Shown here in pieces: positions 36,150 through 44,344 of a stretch of 56,057 nt of DNA (position 1 is the stretch's first letter; each line of letters begins with the position of its first letter). Origin of the DNA: Burkholderiales bacterium (GTDB taxonomy: Bacteria > Pseudomonadota > Gammaproteobacteria > Burkholderiales > Burkholderiaceae_C); the NCBI GenBank assembly GCA_003963115.1, contig RXJQ01000019.1, forward strand, positions 1 through 56,057, read 5' to 3'. The position numbers and the translations under genes were made by a program. Under the pieces are notes generated by a model. That model had not been told where the DNA came from, did no database searches, and worked only from the letters and a program-made list of their open reading frames with translations.

Positions 36150-36262
36150 AACCTCCCGGGCTTTTGTCCCGCCGTGGAGCCAGGGTCGGTGAAAGCCGAC
36201 TCGGGCCGGTGGCTCTCGGACCAGTCGCCTCGCTGCGAGCGAGGCCGGAACCCTAGCCACCT
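36150..36262 (-). ncRNA. Guanidine-I (ykkC) riboswitch
   Basis: The conserved segments occur in order on the minus strand: GGTGGCTAGGGTTCCG, then CTGGTCCGAGAGCCACC, GGCCCGAGTCGG, and the diagnostic ACGGCGGGACAAAAGCCC followed by GGGAG. Stem P1 pairs GGTGGCT (36261-36255) with AGCCACC. A hairpin pairs GCCTCGCT with AGCGAGGC, and another pairs GTCGG with CCGAC. This class binds free guanidinium and switches on guanidine export or degradation genes, fitting the operon downstream. Confidence 0.95.
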
Positions 36263-36306
36263 TTTCGAAGCAACGACATGCGTCGTTCCTCTCTGTTGAC
36301 ATCTTA

Positions 36307-36322
36307 AGCAAACCGGATGCCA
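36307..36322 (-). promoter_or_regulatory. Sigma-54 promoter of the guanidine operon
   Basis: On the minus strand TGGCATCCGGTTTGCT fits TGGCAY-N5-TTGCW at every fixed position with GG-N10-GC spacing. The predicted start is near 36296, giving about 34 nt of leader before the riboswitch. Two TGGTGCA half-sites resembling NtrC sites lie 50-100 bp upstream, suggesting nitrogen-limitation control. Confidence 0.72.
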
Positions 36323-36573
36323 GCCCTTTTGCCTTGGATCAAAGGGGATTGGCCTGGTGTTCTGCCTTGATTTGGTGCATGAGAGGCCCTGTCGCGTTTT
36401 CCTGAGATGGCTTTGGTGCATGTCCCCGATGTGCGGGGCCCCAGGACGGGTGGTGTCAGTCTTTTGTGCAGTGCTTCCAAGGGCGTTTACGGTGTCGCAT
36501 TTTGAAAGGCATGCCGATACTGGCCTCGTTGCCAGCGGCAGGATGCCGCCACCGCCTCATGGGGCGCTCGAAA

Positions 36574-38592
36574 ATGCCAGCCGATCACGTCAGCAGCCGT
36601 CCACTCGCCGAGCAGGTCCAGTTCGCCCGGACCCGGATGATCTTCACCCACATTCCGCTGGGGACGAGCATCGCGGTGGGCCTGGCCTGCTTCATCACCA
36701 TGCTGATTGCCTATTTGCGGCCGGGCGCCATGGAGACGCAGGCCTGGGTCTGGCTGGGTGTCCTGAGCTTGTGCTCGGCGATGCACGTCTATCACAGCTA
36801 CCTCTACTATGGCTCGAAACAGCGGCATCACCCGAGCTGGTTCAAGCGCAACAAGCTGTCGATCCTGTCCTTGAGCGCCTGCTGGTCGATGATGCTGTGG
36901 GTCATGCCCCTGGAGGGCCACGTGGAGTTGCAGGCCGCGCTGGTGGGCTCGATCATCGGCCTGGCGGCCTGCGGTGCCTTCATGCTGACGGTCGACCAGG
37001 TCAGCGCGCGTTGCTGGCTCGTGCCCATGCTGAGCTCGGCGGCCATCTACTGCGCGTTCCAGTTCTCGGTGCTGGGGCTGTTTGGCTTTGTCACGGTGTT
37101 GGGCTTTATCGGGGCGTTGTGGCTGGAAACCGGGCGTGCGCACCGGCGCATGAGTGAGTTGCTGTTCCTGCGCTTCAACAATGACCGCATCACCGCGGCG
37201 CAGGCTGCGGCCTTGCGCGAGGCCGAAGAGCTCAGCCAGGCCAAGGGGCAGTTCCTGGCGACCATGAGCCATGAGATGCGCACACCGCTGCATGGCATCC
37301 TGGGCTTGTCTCGTTTGATCAGGAGTGAGCTGGAAAGCCAGCAGGCGCACGAGCGCATGAACCTGCTGGAAGCCGCAGGTCAGCATCTGCTGGGCGTGAT
37401 CAACGATGTGCTGGACTACTCGCGCCTGCAGGCCGGCCGCATCGAGCTGTCTCCCAGTGTGTTGAATCTGCCTGAACTGGCGCGCGAGGTGACCTCGCTG
37501 GCTGCGGTCAATGGGCTGGACAAGGGCCTGGATGTGTTGCTGGAGTCGAGCCTGCCAGCGAACTACTTCGTGGCGGTCGACGGGGGGCGTCTCAAGCAGG
37601 TGCTGCACAACCTGCTGGGCAATGCCGTGAAGTTCACCGAGCAAGGCAGCGTGGTGCTCAAGCTGCGCGAATCGCCGGATGCGCTGGGCGTGTACCTGGA
37701 AGTGGTTGACACAGGCATCGGGATCCCTGCGCATGAACTCAGGCGCGTCTTCGATGCCTTCCATCAGGTCGATGGGCGCTACGAGCGCAAGGCCTCGGGC
37801 AGCGGCCTGGGCTTGAGCATCGCACGAGAGCTCTGCCTGGCCATGGGTGGAGAGCTGAGTTGCGACAGCGAAGTGGGCAAGGGCTCCACATTCAGGTGCT
37901 TGTTGCCGCTCAAGCGCGTGCCTGAGCCTGCATCCACAGCTGTATCCACGCCTACATCTGCCATCGTGGCAGCAAGGGCATTGGTAGGCGCGGCCTCCCG
38001 CGAGGCGAAGACTCAGCAGGCTGCCTCAGCCTCCTCCAGCCAGGATTTCGTGCATGCCGTCTTGCAAGGCGTGTTTCATGCGGATGCGGACTTTGGCTCA
38101 GCCACGACCTCCTCCACGGCCCCGCCTTTGCCCGCGCAACCTGCAGCCGAGCCGGCTGATAACACGGCCACGGTCTTGCTGGTGGAAGACAACCCCGTGA
38201 ACGCCATCGTGGCCCGAACCGAGCTGGAGCAGATGGGCCTGCAGGTCGCGCACGCCGAGAACGGCCAGGTGGCGCTGGACTGGCTGGCCGAACACGAAGC
38301 CGACCTGGTGCTGATGGACTGCCACATGCCCGAGATGAACGGCTTCGACGCAGCACGGCACATCCGTGCCATCGAGTCGCAACACGGCAGGGCGCCCGTG
38401 CCCATCGTGGCCATCACGGCCAGCACTCAGCACGAGGTTCAACAAGAGTGCCTGCAAGCAGGCATGGACGACTGCCTGGCCAAACCTTTCCTGCGCAGCG
38501 ACCTGTTGCGCGTGGTCAAACGCTACGTGCGCCAGCAAAGGCGCCGGACGGCCCGGCGTACGCTCAAGGTGTCAGCGGCGCTGTCCGCGTGA
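36574..38592 (+). CDS. Membrane hybrid histidine kinase
   Basis: 672 residues if started at MPADHVSSRPLAEQ (36574). Starts at 36511 and 36559 cannot be excluded because no ribosome site is convincing. About five or six hydrophobic segments fill residues 20-190. Then come HisKA with His233 in FLATMSHEMRTPLHG, and an ATPase domain with NLLGNAVKF, DTGIGIPAHEL and GSGLGLSIARELCLAMGG. An Ala/Ser-rich linker leads to a receiver domain with DNPVNA, Asp582 in LVLMDCHMPEMNG and the KPF lysine. No Hpt or DNA-binding partner is adjacent. The last 29 bp overlap the convergent peptidase gene. Confidence 0.92.
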   Translation: MPADHVSSRPLAEQVQFARTRMIFTHIPLGTSIAVGLACFITMLIAYLRPGAMETQAWVWLGVLSLCSAMHVYHSYLYYGSKQRHHPSWFKRNKLSILSLSACWSMMLWVMPLEGHVELQAALVGSIIGLAACGAFMLTVDQVSARCWLVPMLSSAAIYCAFQFSVLGLFGFVTVLGFIGALWLETGRAHRRMSELLFLRFNNDRITAAQAAALREAEELSQAKGQFLATMSHEMRTPLHGILGLSRLIRSELESQQAHERMNLLEAAGQHLLGVINDVLDYSRLQAGRIELSPSVLNLPELAREVTSLAAVNGLDKGLDVLLESSLPANYFVAVDGGRLKQVLHNLLGNAVKFTEQGSVVLKLRESPDALGVYLEVVDTGIGIPAHELRRVFDAFHQVDGRYERKASGSGLGLSIARELCLAMGGELSCDSEVGKGSTFRCLLPLKRVPEPASTAVSTPTSAIVAARALVGAASREAKTQQAASASSSQDFVHAVLQGVFHADADFGSATTSSTAPPLPAQPAAEPADNTATVLLVEDNPVNAIVARTELEQMGLQVAHAENGQVALDWLAEHEADLVLMDCHMPEMNGFDAARHIRAIESQHGRAPVPIVAITASTQHEVQQECLQAGMDDCLAKPFLRSDLLRVVKRYVRQQRRRTARRTLKVSAALSA

Positions 38593-40498
38593 TCAGCCAG
38601 GCCAGCGCATCCCCGGTTAAAAGAGGAGACAAGCGCTTGCGCACCTCGGCGTGGTAGCCGTTGAGCCAGGCGATTTCGTCGTCGCGCAGCAGGCTCAGAT
38701 CGATGCAGCGCGTGTCGATCGGGCACAGCGTGAGCGTCTCGAAAGCGAGGTACTCGCCATGCTCGGGCGAGCCGGGCGCGGCATCTGGCACGGCCGGCGT
38801 CATGGTCACATTGAGCACGAGGTTCTCGATGCGGATGCCCCATTGCCTGGGCCGGTACAGCGCGGGTTCGATGGACGTGATCATGCCGGGCTGCATGGCC
38901 ATGTTGGCGTCAGGCAAAGCCTTGGAGATGGACTGCGGCCCCTCGTGCACATTGAGGAAGTAGCCCACGCCATGGCCCGTGCCGTGGCCGAAATCCATGC
39001 CGTGCTCCCACAATGGCGCCCGGGCGATGGCGTCCAGCATGGGGCCCAGCGTGCCGCGCGGGAAGCGCATGCGCGACAAACCCATCGTGCCCTTGAGCAC
39101 CAAGGTGTAGTCGCGCTTTTGCGCCGCACTGGGCGTGCCGATGGGCCACACGCGGGTGATGTCGGTGGTGCCACCCAGGTACTGCGCGCCCGAGTCGATC
39201 AGCAACAAGCCTTCGGCGCACAGGCCTTGCGGCGTGCTGATCGGGGCATGGGATTCGGGCGTGGCCCGGTAGTGGGGCAGGGCGCCATTGGCGTTGAAGC
39301 CCGCAATCGTCGGGAAGCTCAGCGAAACGTAGCCGGGCTGACGCGCACGCTCTGCGCTGAGCCATTCGTCGATGGTCAACTCACTCACATGCTCGCGGCC
39401 CAGCGCCTGTTCCAGCCGCGCGTAGAAGGTGCACATGGCCGCGCCGTCGCGCTCCATGGCCTCGCGGATGAAGTCGGCCTCGGCTTCGGTCTTGCGTGAC
39501 TTGGCCAGCGTCGTGGGGTTGATCGCTTCGATCACCTTGACGCCAGCGGGCACGGCCTCGCGCAGGCCCCAGGTGATGCGCTTGGGGTCGATGAGCAAGG
39601 TGCTGTTGACCGGCAAAGCCTTGAGCGCATCCACGGCTTGCTCATACGGGTGCACGGCGATGCCATCGGCTTGCAATCGTGCTTGCAGGGCCGCATCGAC
39701 CTTGCCCTGCGCGACGAAGAGCTGGGCCGCATCCAGCCCGATCAGCGCATGGCCCAGGAAGACCGGGTTGTAGTCGACATCGGCGCCTCGCAGGTTCAAC
39801 ACCCAAGCCAGATCGTCCAGCGTGGCGATCCAGTGGTGGGTGGCGCCTTTGTCTGCCATGGCCTTGCGCAGGCTTGAGAGCTTGTCGCTGCGCGGCGTGG
39901 CGGCATAGGGCAAGGCATGCTCGAAGACCGCCGCCGTGGGCAGGCCAGGGCGATCAGGCCAGATGCCGTCCAGCACGTCATCGGCTGTGTGGAGTTGCCA
40001 CTGCCTGGCCGCCAGCGCGTCCGACAGCATCTGCGTTTGCGCCAGGCCCATGACCGTGCCATCAACCGCCAGGCTGGGCTGGTGCCCTGCGGCAGTGGCG
40101 AGTTCGCCTTGGTCCAGCAGCCATTGCACATAGGCAGGCACAGCCGGGCCGTCCAGCTTGACCAGGTCCACGCCGCTGCCGGCCAGTTCCGCCTCGGCCT
40201 GCTCCCAATAGCGGCTGTCCGTGAACAGGGCGGCCTGTTTGCCCGACACCATCAAGGTGCCCGATGAACCCGTAAAGCCGCTGAGCCAGACACGGCCCTG
40301 CCAGCGCTCGGGCAGGTATTCCGAGAGATGCGGGTCGCTGCTGGGAATCAGCGCGGCTTGCCAGCCCTTGTCGGCCAGGCGGGTGCGCAGGGCCTGCAAG
40401 CGAGCAGCGATGGGGCTGGAGACGAGGTCGGGGGCATTCACGGGCGGCGGGCGGCGCCAATCGGCGCGCAGGAAAAACACAGGCCCCCATGTTGCCAT
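38564..40498 (-). CDS. Aminopeptidase P family (Xaa-Pro aminopeptidase)
   Basis: 644 residues from the first ATG; a GTG at 40441 (VNAPDLVSSPIAARL) is an alternative that better matches family N-termini. Two creatinase N-domain repeats (PSSDPHLSEYLPERW; DYNPVFLGHALIGLD) precede the pita-bread catalytic domain. Metal ligands lie in LLIDSGAQYLGGTTDITR (two Asp), GHGTGHGVGYFLNVHEGP (His), ITSIEPALY (Glu) and IRIENLVL (Glu), a complete dinuclear set. It cleaves N-terminal residues preceding proline. This is the long three-domain form, like eukaryotic cytosolic APP. Confidence 0.92.
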   Translation of the reverse strand: MATWGPVFFLRADWRRPPPVNAPDLVSSPIAARLQALRTRLADKGWQAALIPSSDPHLSEYLPERWQGRVWLSGFTGSSGTLMVSGKQAALFTDSRYWEQAEAELAGSGVDLVKLDGPAVPAYVQWLLDQGELATAAGHQPSLAVDGTVMGLAQTQMLSDALAARQWQLHTADDVLDGIWPDRPGLPTAAVFEHALPYAATPRSDKLSSLRKAMADKGATHHWIATLDDLAWVLNLRGADVDYNPVFLGHALIGLDAAQLFVAQGKVDAALQARLQADGIAVHPYEQAVDALKALPVNSTLLIDPKRITWGLREAVPAGVKVIEAINPTTLAKSRKTEAEADFIREAMERDGAAMCTFYARLEQALGREHVSELTIDEWLSAERARQPGYVSLSFPTIAGFNANGALPHYRATPESHAPISTPQGLCAEGLLLIDSGAQYLGGTTDITRVWPIGTPSAAQKRDYTLVLKGTMGLSRMRFPRGTLGPMLDAIARAPLWEHGMDFGHGTGHGVGYFLNVHEGPQSISKALPDANMAMQPGMITSIEPALYRPRQWGIRIENLVLNVTMTPAVPDAAPGSPEHGEYLAFETLTLCPIDTRCIDLSLLRDDEIAWLNGYHAEVRKRLSPLLTGDALAWLITRTAPLTP

Positions 40499-40572
40499 GA
40501 GCCGGCCCGCCCGGACCCGTGCAGGGGGATGAGGCGGCGGGCGTTCGACACGTCCGCCACGGTCACCTCGAT

Positions 40573-42102
40573 TCAGCGCGACACGGAAGGCTGCGCCACA
40601 GGCGAGCCTGGTGCAGAGGTTGAGCTGCTGCTGACGGTATTGATCGGCGTGGCCGCCGTCACGCTCACGGGCGGCACCGATGGCGGCGTCACGCGCACCA
40701 CCATGGCATTGGGCTCCAGCGCGTGCGGGTCGGGGAAGACGCGGGCATGGCGCTGCGAAGTGAAATAGGCCCAGGCCCAGTCCATCATCACGACCATGCG
40801 GTTGCGAAAGCCAATCAGAAAGTACACGTGCACGAACAGCCAGAACAGCCAGGCGGCAAAACCGCTGAACTTGATCTGCTTCCTGGTGTAGGGTACGTCG
40901 ATCATGGCCACGGCCGCGCGCTTGCCGATGGTGGCCAGCGAGCCGTAGTCGAAATAGCGGAAGGCATGCGTTTCCAGCCCACGCATGCGGCGGATGATGT
41001 TGAACGCCGCCTTGCGACCCATCTGCTTGGCGCCAGGGCTCACGCCGGGCACGGCAGTCGGGTTGGCCGGATCCAGGTAGCTCTTGGCGGAGGCCAGGTC
41101 ACCCACCACGTAGATATTGGGGTGGCCAGGCAAGCTCAGATCGGGCTGAACGATGACGCGGCCGGCGCGGTCAAGCTGGCATCCGGTGCTCTTGGCCAGC
41201 GCACGGCCCAAGGGCGAGGCGGCCACGCCCGCGCCCCAGATGACGGTGCGACTGGGCAGGAAGTGCGAGACGACCTTGCTGCTGCCGTCAGCCTGGGTTT
41301 CGTTGAGGTCGTAGCGGATGCCGAAGGCGTTGATGTCGGTCACTTTGGCGCCGGTCAGCACCTCGGCGCCGAGCATTTCAAGCTGCTCCTTGGCGCGCTT
41401 GGAGAGGTCTTCCGTGAAGGTGCCCAGCACGCGTGGCGCGCCTTCCAGCAAGATGATGCGGGCCACGCGCGAGTCGATGCGGCGGAACTCCGTGCTCAGG
41501 GTCTGATGCGCGATCTCGGCCAGCGTGCCGGCCATCTCCACGCCGGTGGGGCCCGCGCCCACGACGGCAAAGGTCAGCCAGGGCTCGCGCTTGCTCGGGT
41601 CGGTTTCGCGCTCGGCCTGTTCGAACGCCGTCAGCACGCGGCGGCGGATGGTGAAGGCGTCACCCAGCGTCTTCAGGCCCGGGGCGTACTTGGCCCAATC
41701 GTCACGGCCGAAGTAGCTGTGCGTCGCGCCGGCGGCCACGATGAGGTGGTCATAATGAATGTGCTCGCCGCCATCGACCACCACGCAGTTCGAAGCCGTG
41801 TCGATCGAGGTGACTTCGCCCATCAGCACCGTGAGGTTGCCGCGTGCGATCTGCTTGCGCAGGATGTGCCGGATCGGGCCGGCGATCGCGGGCGCGGGCA
41901 AACCCGCGGTCGCCACCTGGTAGAGCAGGGGCTGGAACAGGTGGTGGTTGGTGCGGTCGATGACCACGATCTCCGCGTCGGCCCCGGACAAGGCCTTGGC
42001 CGCCTCCAGCCCGCCGAAGCCGCAGCCGATGATCACGACCCGGGGCTTTTGTTGCGCTCGGGTTGATCCAGTACCAGTGAGCGACGAGGTAGATAGGGTC
42101 AT
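40573..42102 (-). CDS. ndh: Type II NADH dehydrogenase-like FAD oxidoreductase
   Basis: 509 residues. FAD-binding motif VVIIGCGFGGLEAAKAL near residue 21, HHLFQPLLYQVATAGL typical of NDH-2, NADH-binding VVGAGPTGVEMAGTLAEI, and IYVVGDLAS near the second FAD contact. A C-terminal hydrophobic stretch (AWLFWLFVHVYFLIGF) serves membrane attachment. The last ~50 residues are Ser/Thr/Pro-rich and unconserved. It passes electrons from NADH to quinone without pumping protons. A good 12-bp inverted site, TGCACC-N5-GGTGCG, lies upstream at 42207-42223. Confidence 0.92.
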   Translation of the reverse strand: MTLSTSSLTGTGSTRAQQKPRVVIIGCGFGGLEAAKALSGADAEIVVIDRTNHHLFQPLLYQVATAGLPAPAIAGPIRHILRKQIARGNLTVLMGEVTSIDTASNCVVVDGGEHIHYDHLIVAAGATHSYFGRDDWAKYAPGLKTLGDAFTIRRRVLTAFEQAERETDPSKREPWLTFAVVGAGPTGVEMAGTLAEIAHQTLSTEFRRIDSRVARIILLEGAPRVLGTFTEDLSKRAKEQLEMLGAEVLTGAKVTDINAFGIRYDLNETQADGSSKVVSHFLPSRTVIWGAGVAASPLGRALAKSTGCQLDRAGRVIVQPDLSLPGHPNIYVVGDLASAKSYLDPANPTAVPGVSPGAKQMGRKAAFNIIRRMRGLETHAFRYFDYGSLATIGKRAAVAMIDVPYTRKQIKFSGFAAWLFWLFVHVYFLIGFRNRMVVMMDWAWAYFTSQRHARVFPDPHALEPNAMVVRVTPPSVPPVSVTAATPINTVSSSSTSAPGSPVAQPSVSR

Positions 42103-42206
42103 GCGCGACAGGAGGGAAGAGGTGACGAACGGACGCCCGCAACTTCTGCTCCAGCGTCCTAAAGAACTAGGTAGTTATACCAGTAACCGACCAATCTGTG
42201 TGGGTT

Positions 42207-42223
42207 TGCACCGGCCTGGTGCG
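42207..42223. promoter_or_regulatory. Inverted repeat resembling an NtrC site, upstream of ndh
   Basis: TGCACC-GGCCT-GGTGCG matches the dyad TGCACC-N5-GGTGCA at 11 of 12 positions. It lies 105 bp before the ndh start and 25 bp after the diguanylate cyclase stop, so it could instead be an mRNA-end hairpin; there is no T tract. Confidence 0.4.
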
Positions 42224-42247
42224 CCCCTCGATTGCGGGTAATCTTCG

Positions 42248-44173
42248 TCAAATCGCCCCCTGGCGTCGAGGCTCGTGCAGCTCGGCATCAGAGCCTACAG
42301 GGTCTTTGGACATCACGAAGCAAGCCTTGCCCGCGTGTTTGGCCGAGTACATGGCCGCGTCGGCACGCTGGCACAGGGCGTCGGGTGATTCGCCCGCCTG
42401 CATGACGGCTGCGCCGATGCTGGGGCTGACCACCACGGCGTCACCATTCATCTCATGCGGTAGGCACAGGCGCTCGACGATGCGCTGGCAGATGCGCACG
42501 ACCTCGCCCGGGTTGCCGGCACCTTCGAGGATGACGGTGAACTCGTCGCCTGCCAGGCGGCAGACGCAATCCGTCAAGCGCACGCAGGCCAGCAGGCGCG
42601 TGGCGACTTCGGCCAGCAGGCGGTCACCGGCCGCGTGACCGTATCGATCGTTCACGCCCTTGAAGCCGTCGAGGTCCACATACAGCACGGCCAGCGCCTG
42701 CGGGTTGCGGCGCGCACGGGCCATGGCCTGGTTCAGGCGCTCGCCAAAGGCGCGGCGGTTGGGCAGGCCGGTGAGGCTGTCGTGGCGGGCCTGTTCGGCC
42801 AGCTCACGCTGATGCGCCTTGAGCACGGAGATGTCGCTGAACAGGCGGATGTGCTGCGTGACCTTCTGCATGTCATTGCGCAGGGTGCTCACGCTCAGCC
42901 AGGTGTCGAGGTTGCGACCGTCCTGGCAGACCTGGTGGCTTTCGCCCGACCAGCGCTGGCCGGAACGCAAAGCCTGGGTCACGCCGGGCAGGTGCGATTC
43001 ACGTAAAGGCGGCATGCCCAGCAGCTCGGCGCTGCGGCCGATCACCTCGGTCGGTGTCATGCCCGTGAGATTGAGGAAGGCCGGGTTGACCATCACGACG
43101 CGGTCCACGGCGTCACTGACCACGACGGCGTCGCCGGTCTCGTCGATCACACGGGATGCCAGCCTGAGCTGCTCAGCGGCTTCCTTTTGCTCGGTCACGT
43201 CCCGCGCAATCGACAGGATGTGGTCCACCTCGCCATCCACACCGTACACAGGCGCCTTGAGAAGGTCCACGATGCGTTCGCCGTTGGGCGTGCGGTAGAT
43301 CAGATTGGGGAAGTGGTGGATGCGCGGGTCGCGCAGCACGGCCAGATCCTGCTCGTCGCCACGGCGGCTGATCTCGGGCGGCAGCAGGTCATTCGCCTTG
43401 CGGCCCAGGATCTTGTCGGCAGGCAACTGCATGATCTCGGCGGCGGCTTTGTTCCACACCACGTACTCGCCGGCGCTGCTTGGGCGGGTGCTGCGCGCAA
43501 ACACGGCCATGGGCAGGCAGTCCACCAGGGTGCGGTAGAAGGCCTCGCGTTCGCGGGCGGCGTGCATCGTGCGGTGGGCCTCGGTCGTGTCCCGCATGAC
43601 CAGTGCCACGCAGCCGTCGATCGGCACGATCTGGTGGTGCAGCCAGCGCACGGCGTCCTGGGCTTTGCCGGGGCGCGAGAAGGCATGCTCCTCGACCTGG
43701 GGCAGGCCCGATTCGATGGCCGCGTTCACACGGTGCAAGAAGGAGGTGTGCAACTGCGAGGGCAGCACATCAATGAGCAACTGGCCCGCCAGCTTCTCCA
43801 CATCCGGGCTGAAGAGGCTGTGGGCGCGCTCGTTGGCTTCGGCAATCTCGTAGCCAAGAAAACGGCCGAGCTGGTCCCGCCTGGGGCGCAGCATCACGAT
43901 GCCCACTTCGCAGCCTGTGGCCACGGCCTGCCAAAGGCGCTCGGTCTGCAAAGTATGTTGAAGCACGCGGTTCACGCGCCTGTGGCTGTACCAGATGTAC
44001 AGGCCTGCGGCACCGGCCAGCAAAGCGCCCGGCCATTGGGCCGATGCGTGTGGCGAGGACGACAACGCCAGACCGGCGACCAGACCGACGGCAGCCAGCA
44101 ACTGGCCTGCCACCGATGAGCGACGGTGAATGGTGGGCGTCCCCATGTTCATCGTGTGGATGAGGGAAGACAT
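42248..44173 (-). CDS. PAS-PAS-GGDEF diguanylate cyclase
   Basis: 641 residues from the ATG at 44173 (GGGGTG upstream); a TTG at 44200 is less likely. Two short hydrophobic segments near the N-terminus (LLAAVGLVAGLALSS; GALLAGAAGLYIWYS) anchor it. Three PAS-like regions follow, ending SIARDVTEQKEAAEQLRLA and RLFSDISVLKAHQRELAEQ. The C-terminal GGDEF domain has LTGLPNRRAF and YVDLDGFKGVNDRYGH; the signature is AGDEF (541-545) with the inhibitory RxxD site (RLTD) at the canonical five-residue distance. Some AGDEF enzymes are active. No EAL domain. It probably makes c-di-GMP in response to a PAS-sensed signal. Confidence 0.9.
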   Translation of the reverse strand: MSSLIHTMNMGTPTIHRRSSVAGQLLAAVGLVAGLALSSSPHASAQWPGALLAGAAGLYIWYSHRRVNRVLQHTLQTERLWQAVATGCEVGIVMLRPRRDQLGRFLGYEIAEANERAHSLFSPDVEKLAGQLLIDVLPSQLHTSFLHRVNAAIESGLPQVEEHAFSRPGKAQDAVRWLHHQIVPIDGCVALVMRDTTEAHRTMHAAREREAFYRTLVDCLPMAVFARSTRPSSAGEYVVWNKAAAEIMQLPADKILGRKANDLLPPEISRRGDEQDLAVLRDPRIHHFPNLIYRTPNGERIVDLLKAPVYGVDGEVDHILSIARDVTEQKEAAEQLRLASRVIDETGDAVVVSDAVDRVVMVNPAFLNLTGMTPTEVIGRSAELLGMPPLRESHLPGVTQALRSGQRWSGESHQVCQDGRNLDTWLSVSTLRNDMQKVTQHIRLFSDISVLKAHQRELAEQARHDSLTGLPNRRAFGERLNQAMARARRNPQALAVLYVDLDGFKGVNDRYGHAAGDRLLAEVATRLLACVRLTDCVCRLAGDEFTVILEGAGNPGEVVRICQRIVERLCLPHEMNGDAVVVSPSIGAAVMQAGESPDALCQRADAAMYSAKHAGKACFVMSKDPVGSDAELHEPRRQGAI

Positions 44174-44344
44174 GGACACCCCGACTGTGAATGACAGCAA
44201 TGGGGTTTTCGGATACCAGCGGCTGACCTTGAGATTAATTTTCTCGGTAAGTGATATGTGCGGGCTGCGGTAAGCTGGCCGGCTGCATCAACGACGCACT
44301 GTTGAGAGGGCTGCCGGCATACTGGGTGGCCAACATCCATTTCC

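Larger units (their letters stand above)
36090..36573. other. Non-coding control region between the guanidine operon and the sensor kinase
   Basis: 484 bp. It contains, reading towards the guanidine operon: two TTGGTGCA half-sites (36372-36379 and 36413-36420), a sigma-54 element (36307-36322), the riboswitch (36150-36262) and the UAAP1 ribosome site. The frames open on the plus strand here have no family resemblance. No clear promoter for the kinase was found. Confidence 0.7.

Noticed and set aside
36357..37157. 266-codon plus-strand frame before and inside the sensor kinase gene
   Set aside because: It is out of frame with the kinase and has no family resemblance; its first part lies in the riboswitch/sigma-54 control region.
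42170..42181. GGTAGTTATACC partial palindrome upstream of ndh as a GntR-type operator
   Set aside because: The dyad has only four-base arms and no regulator gene is nearby; too weak to call.
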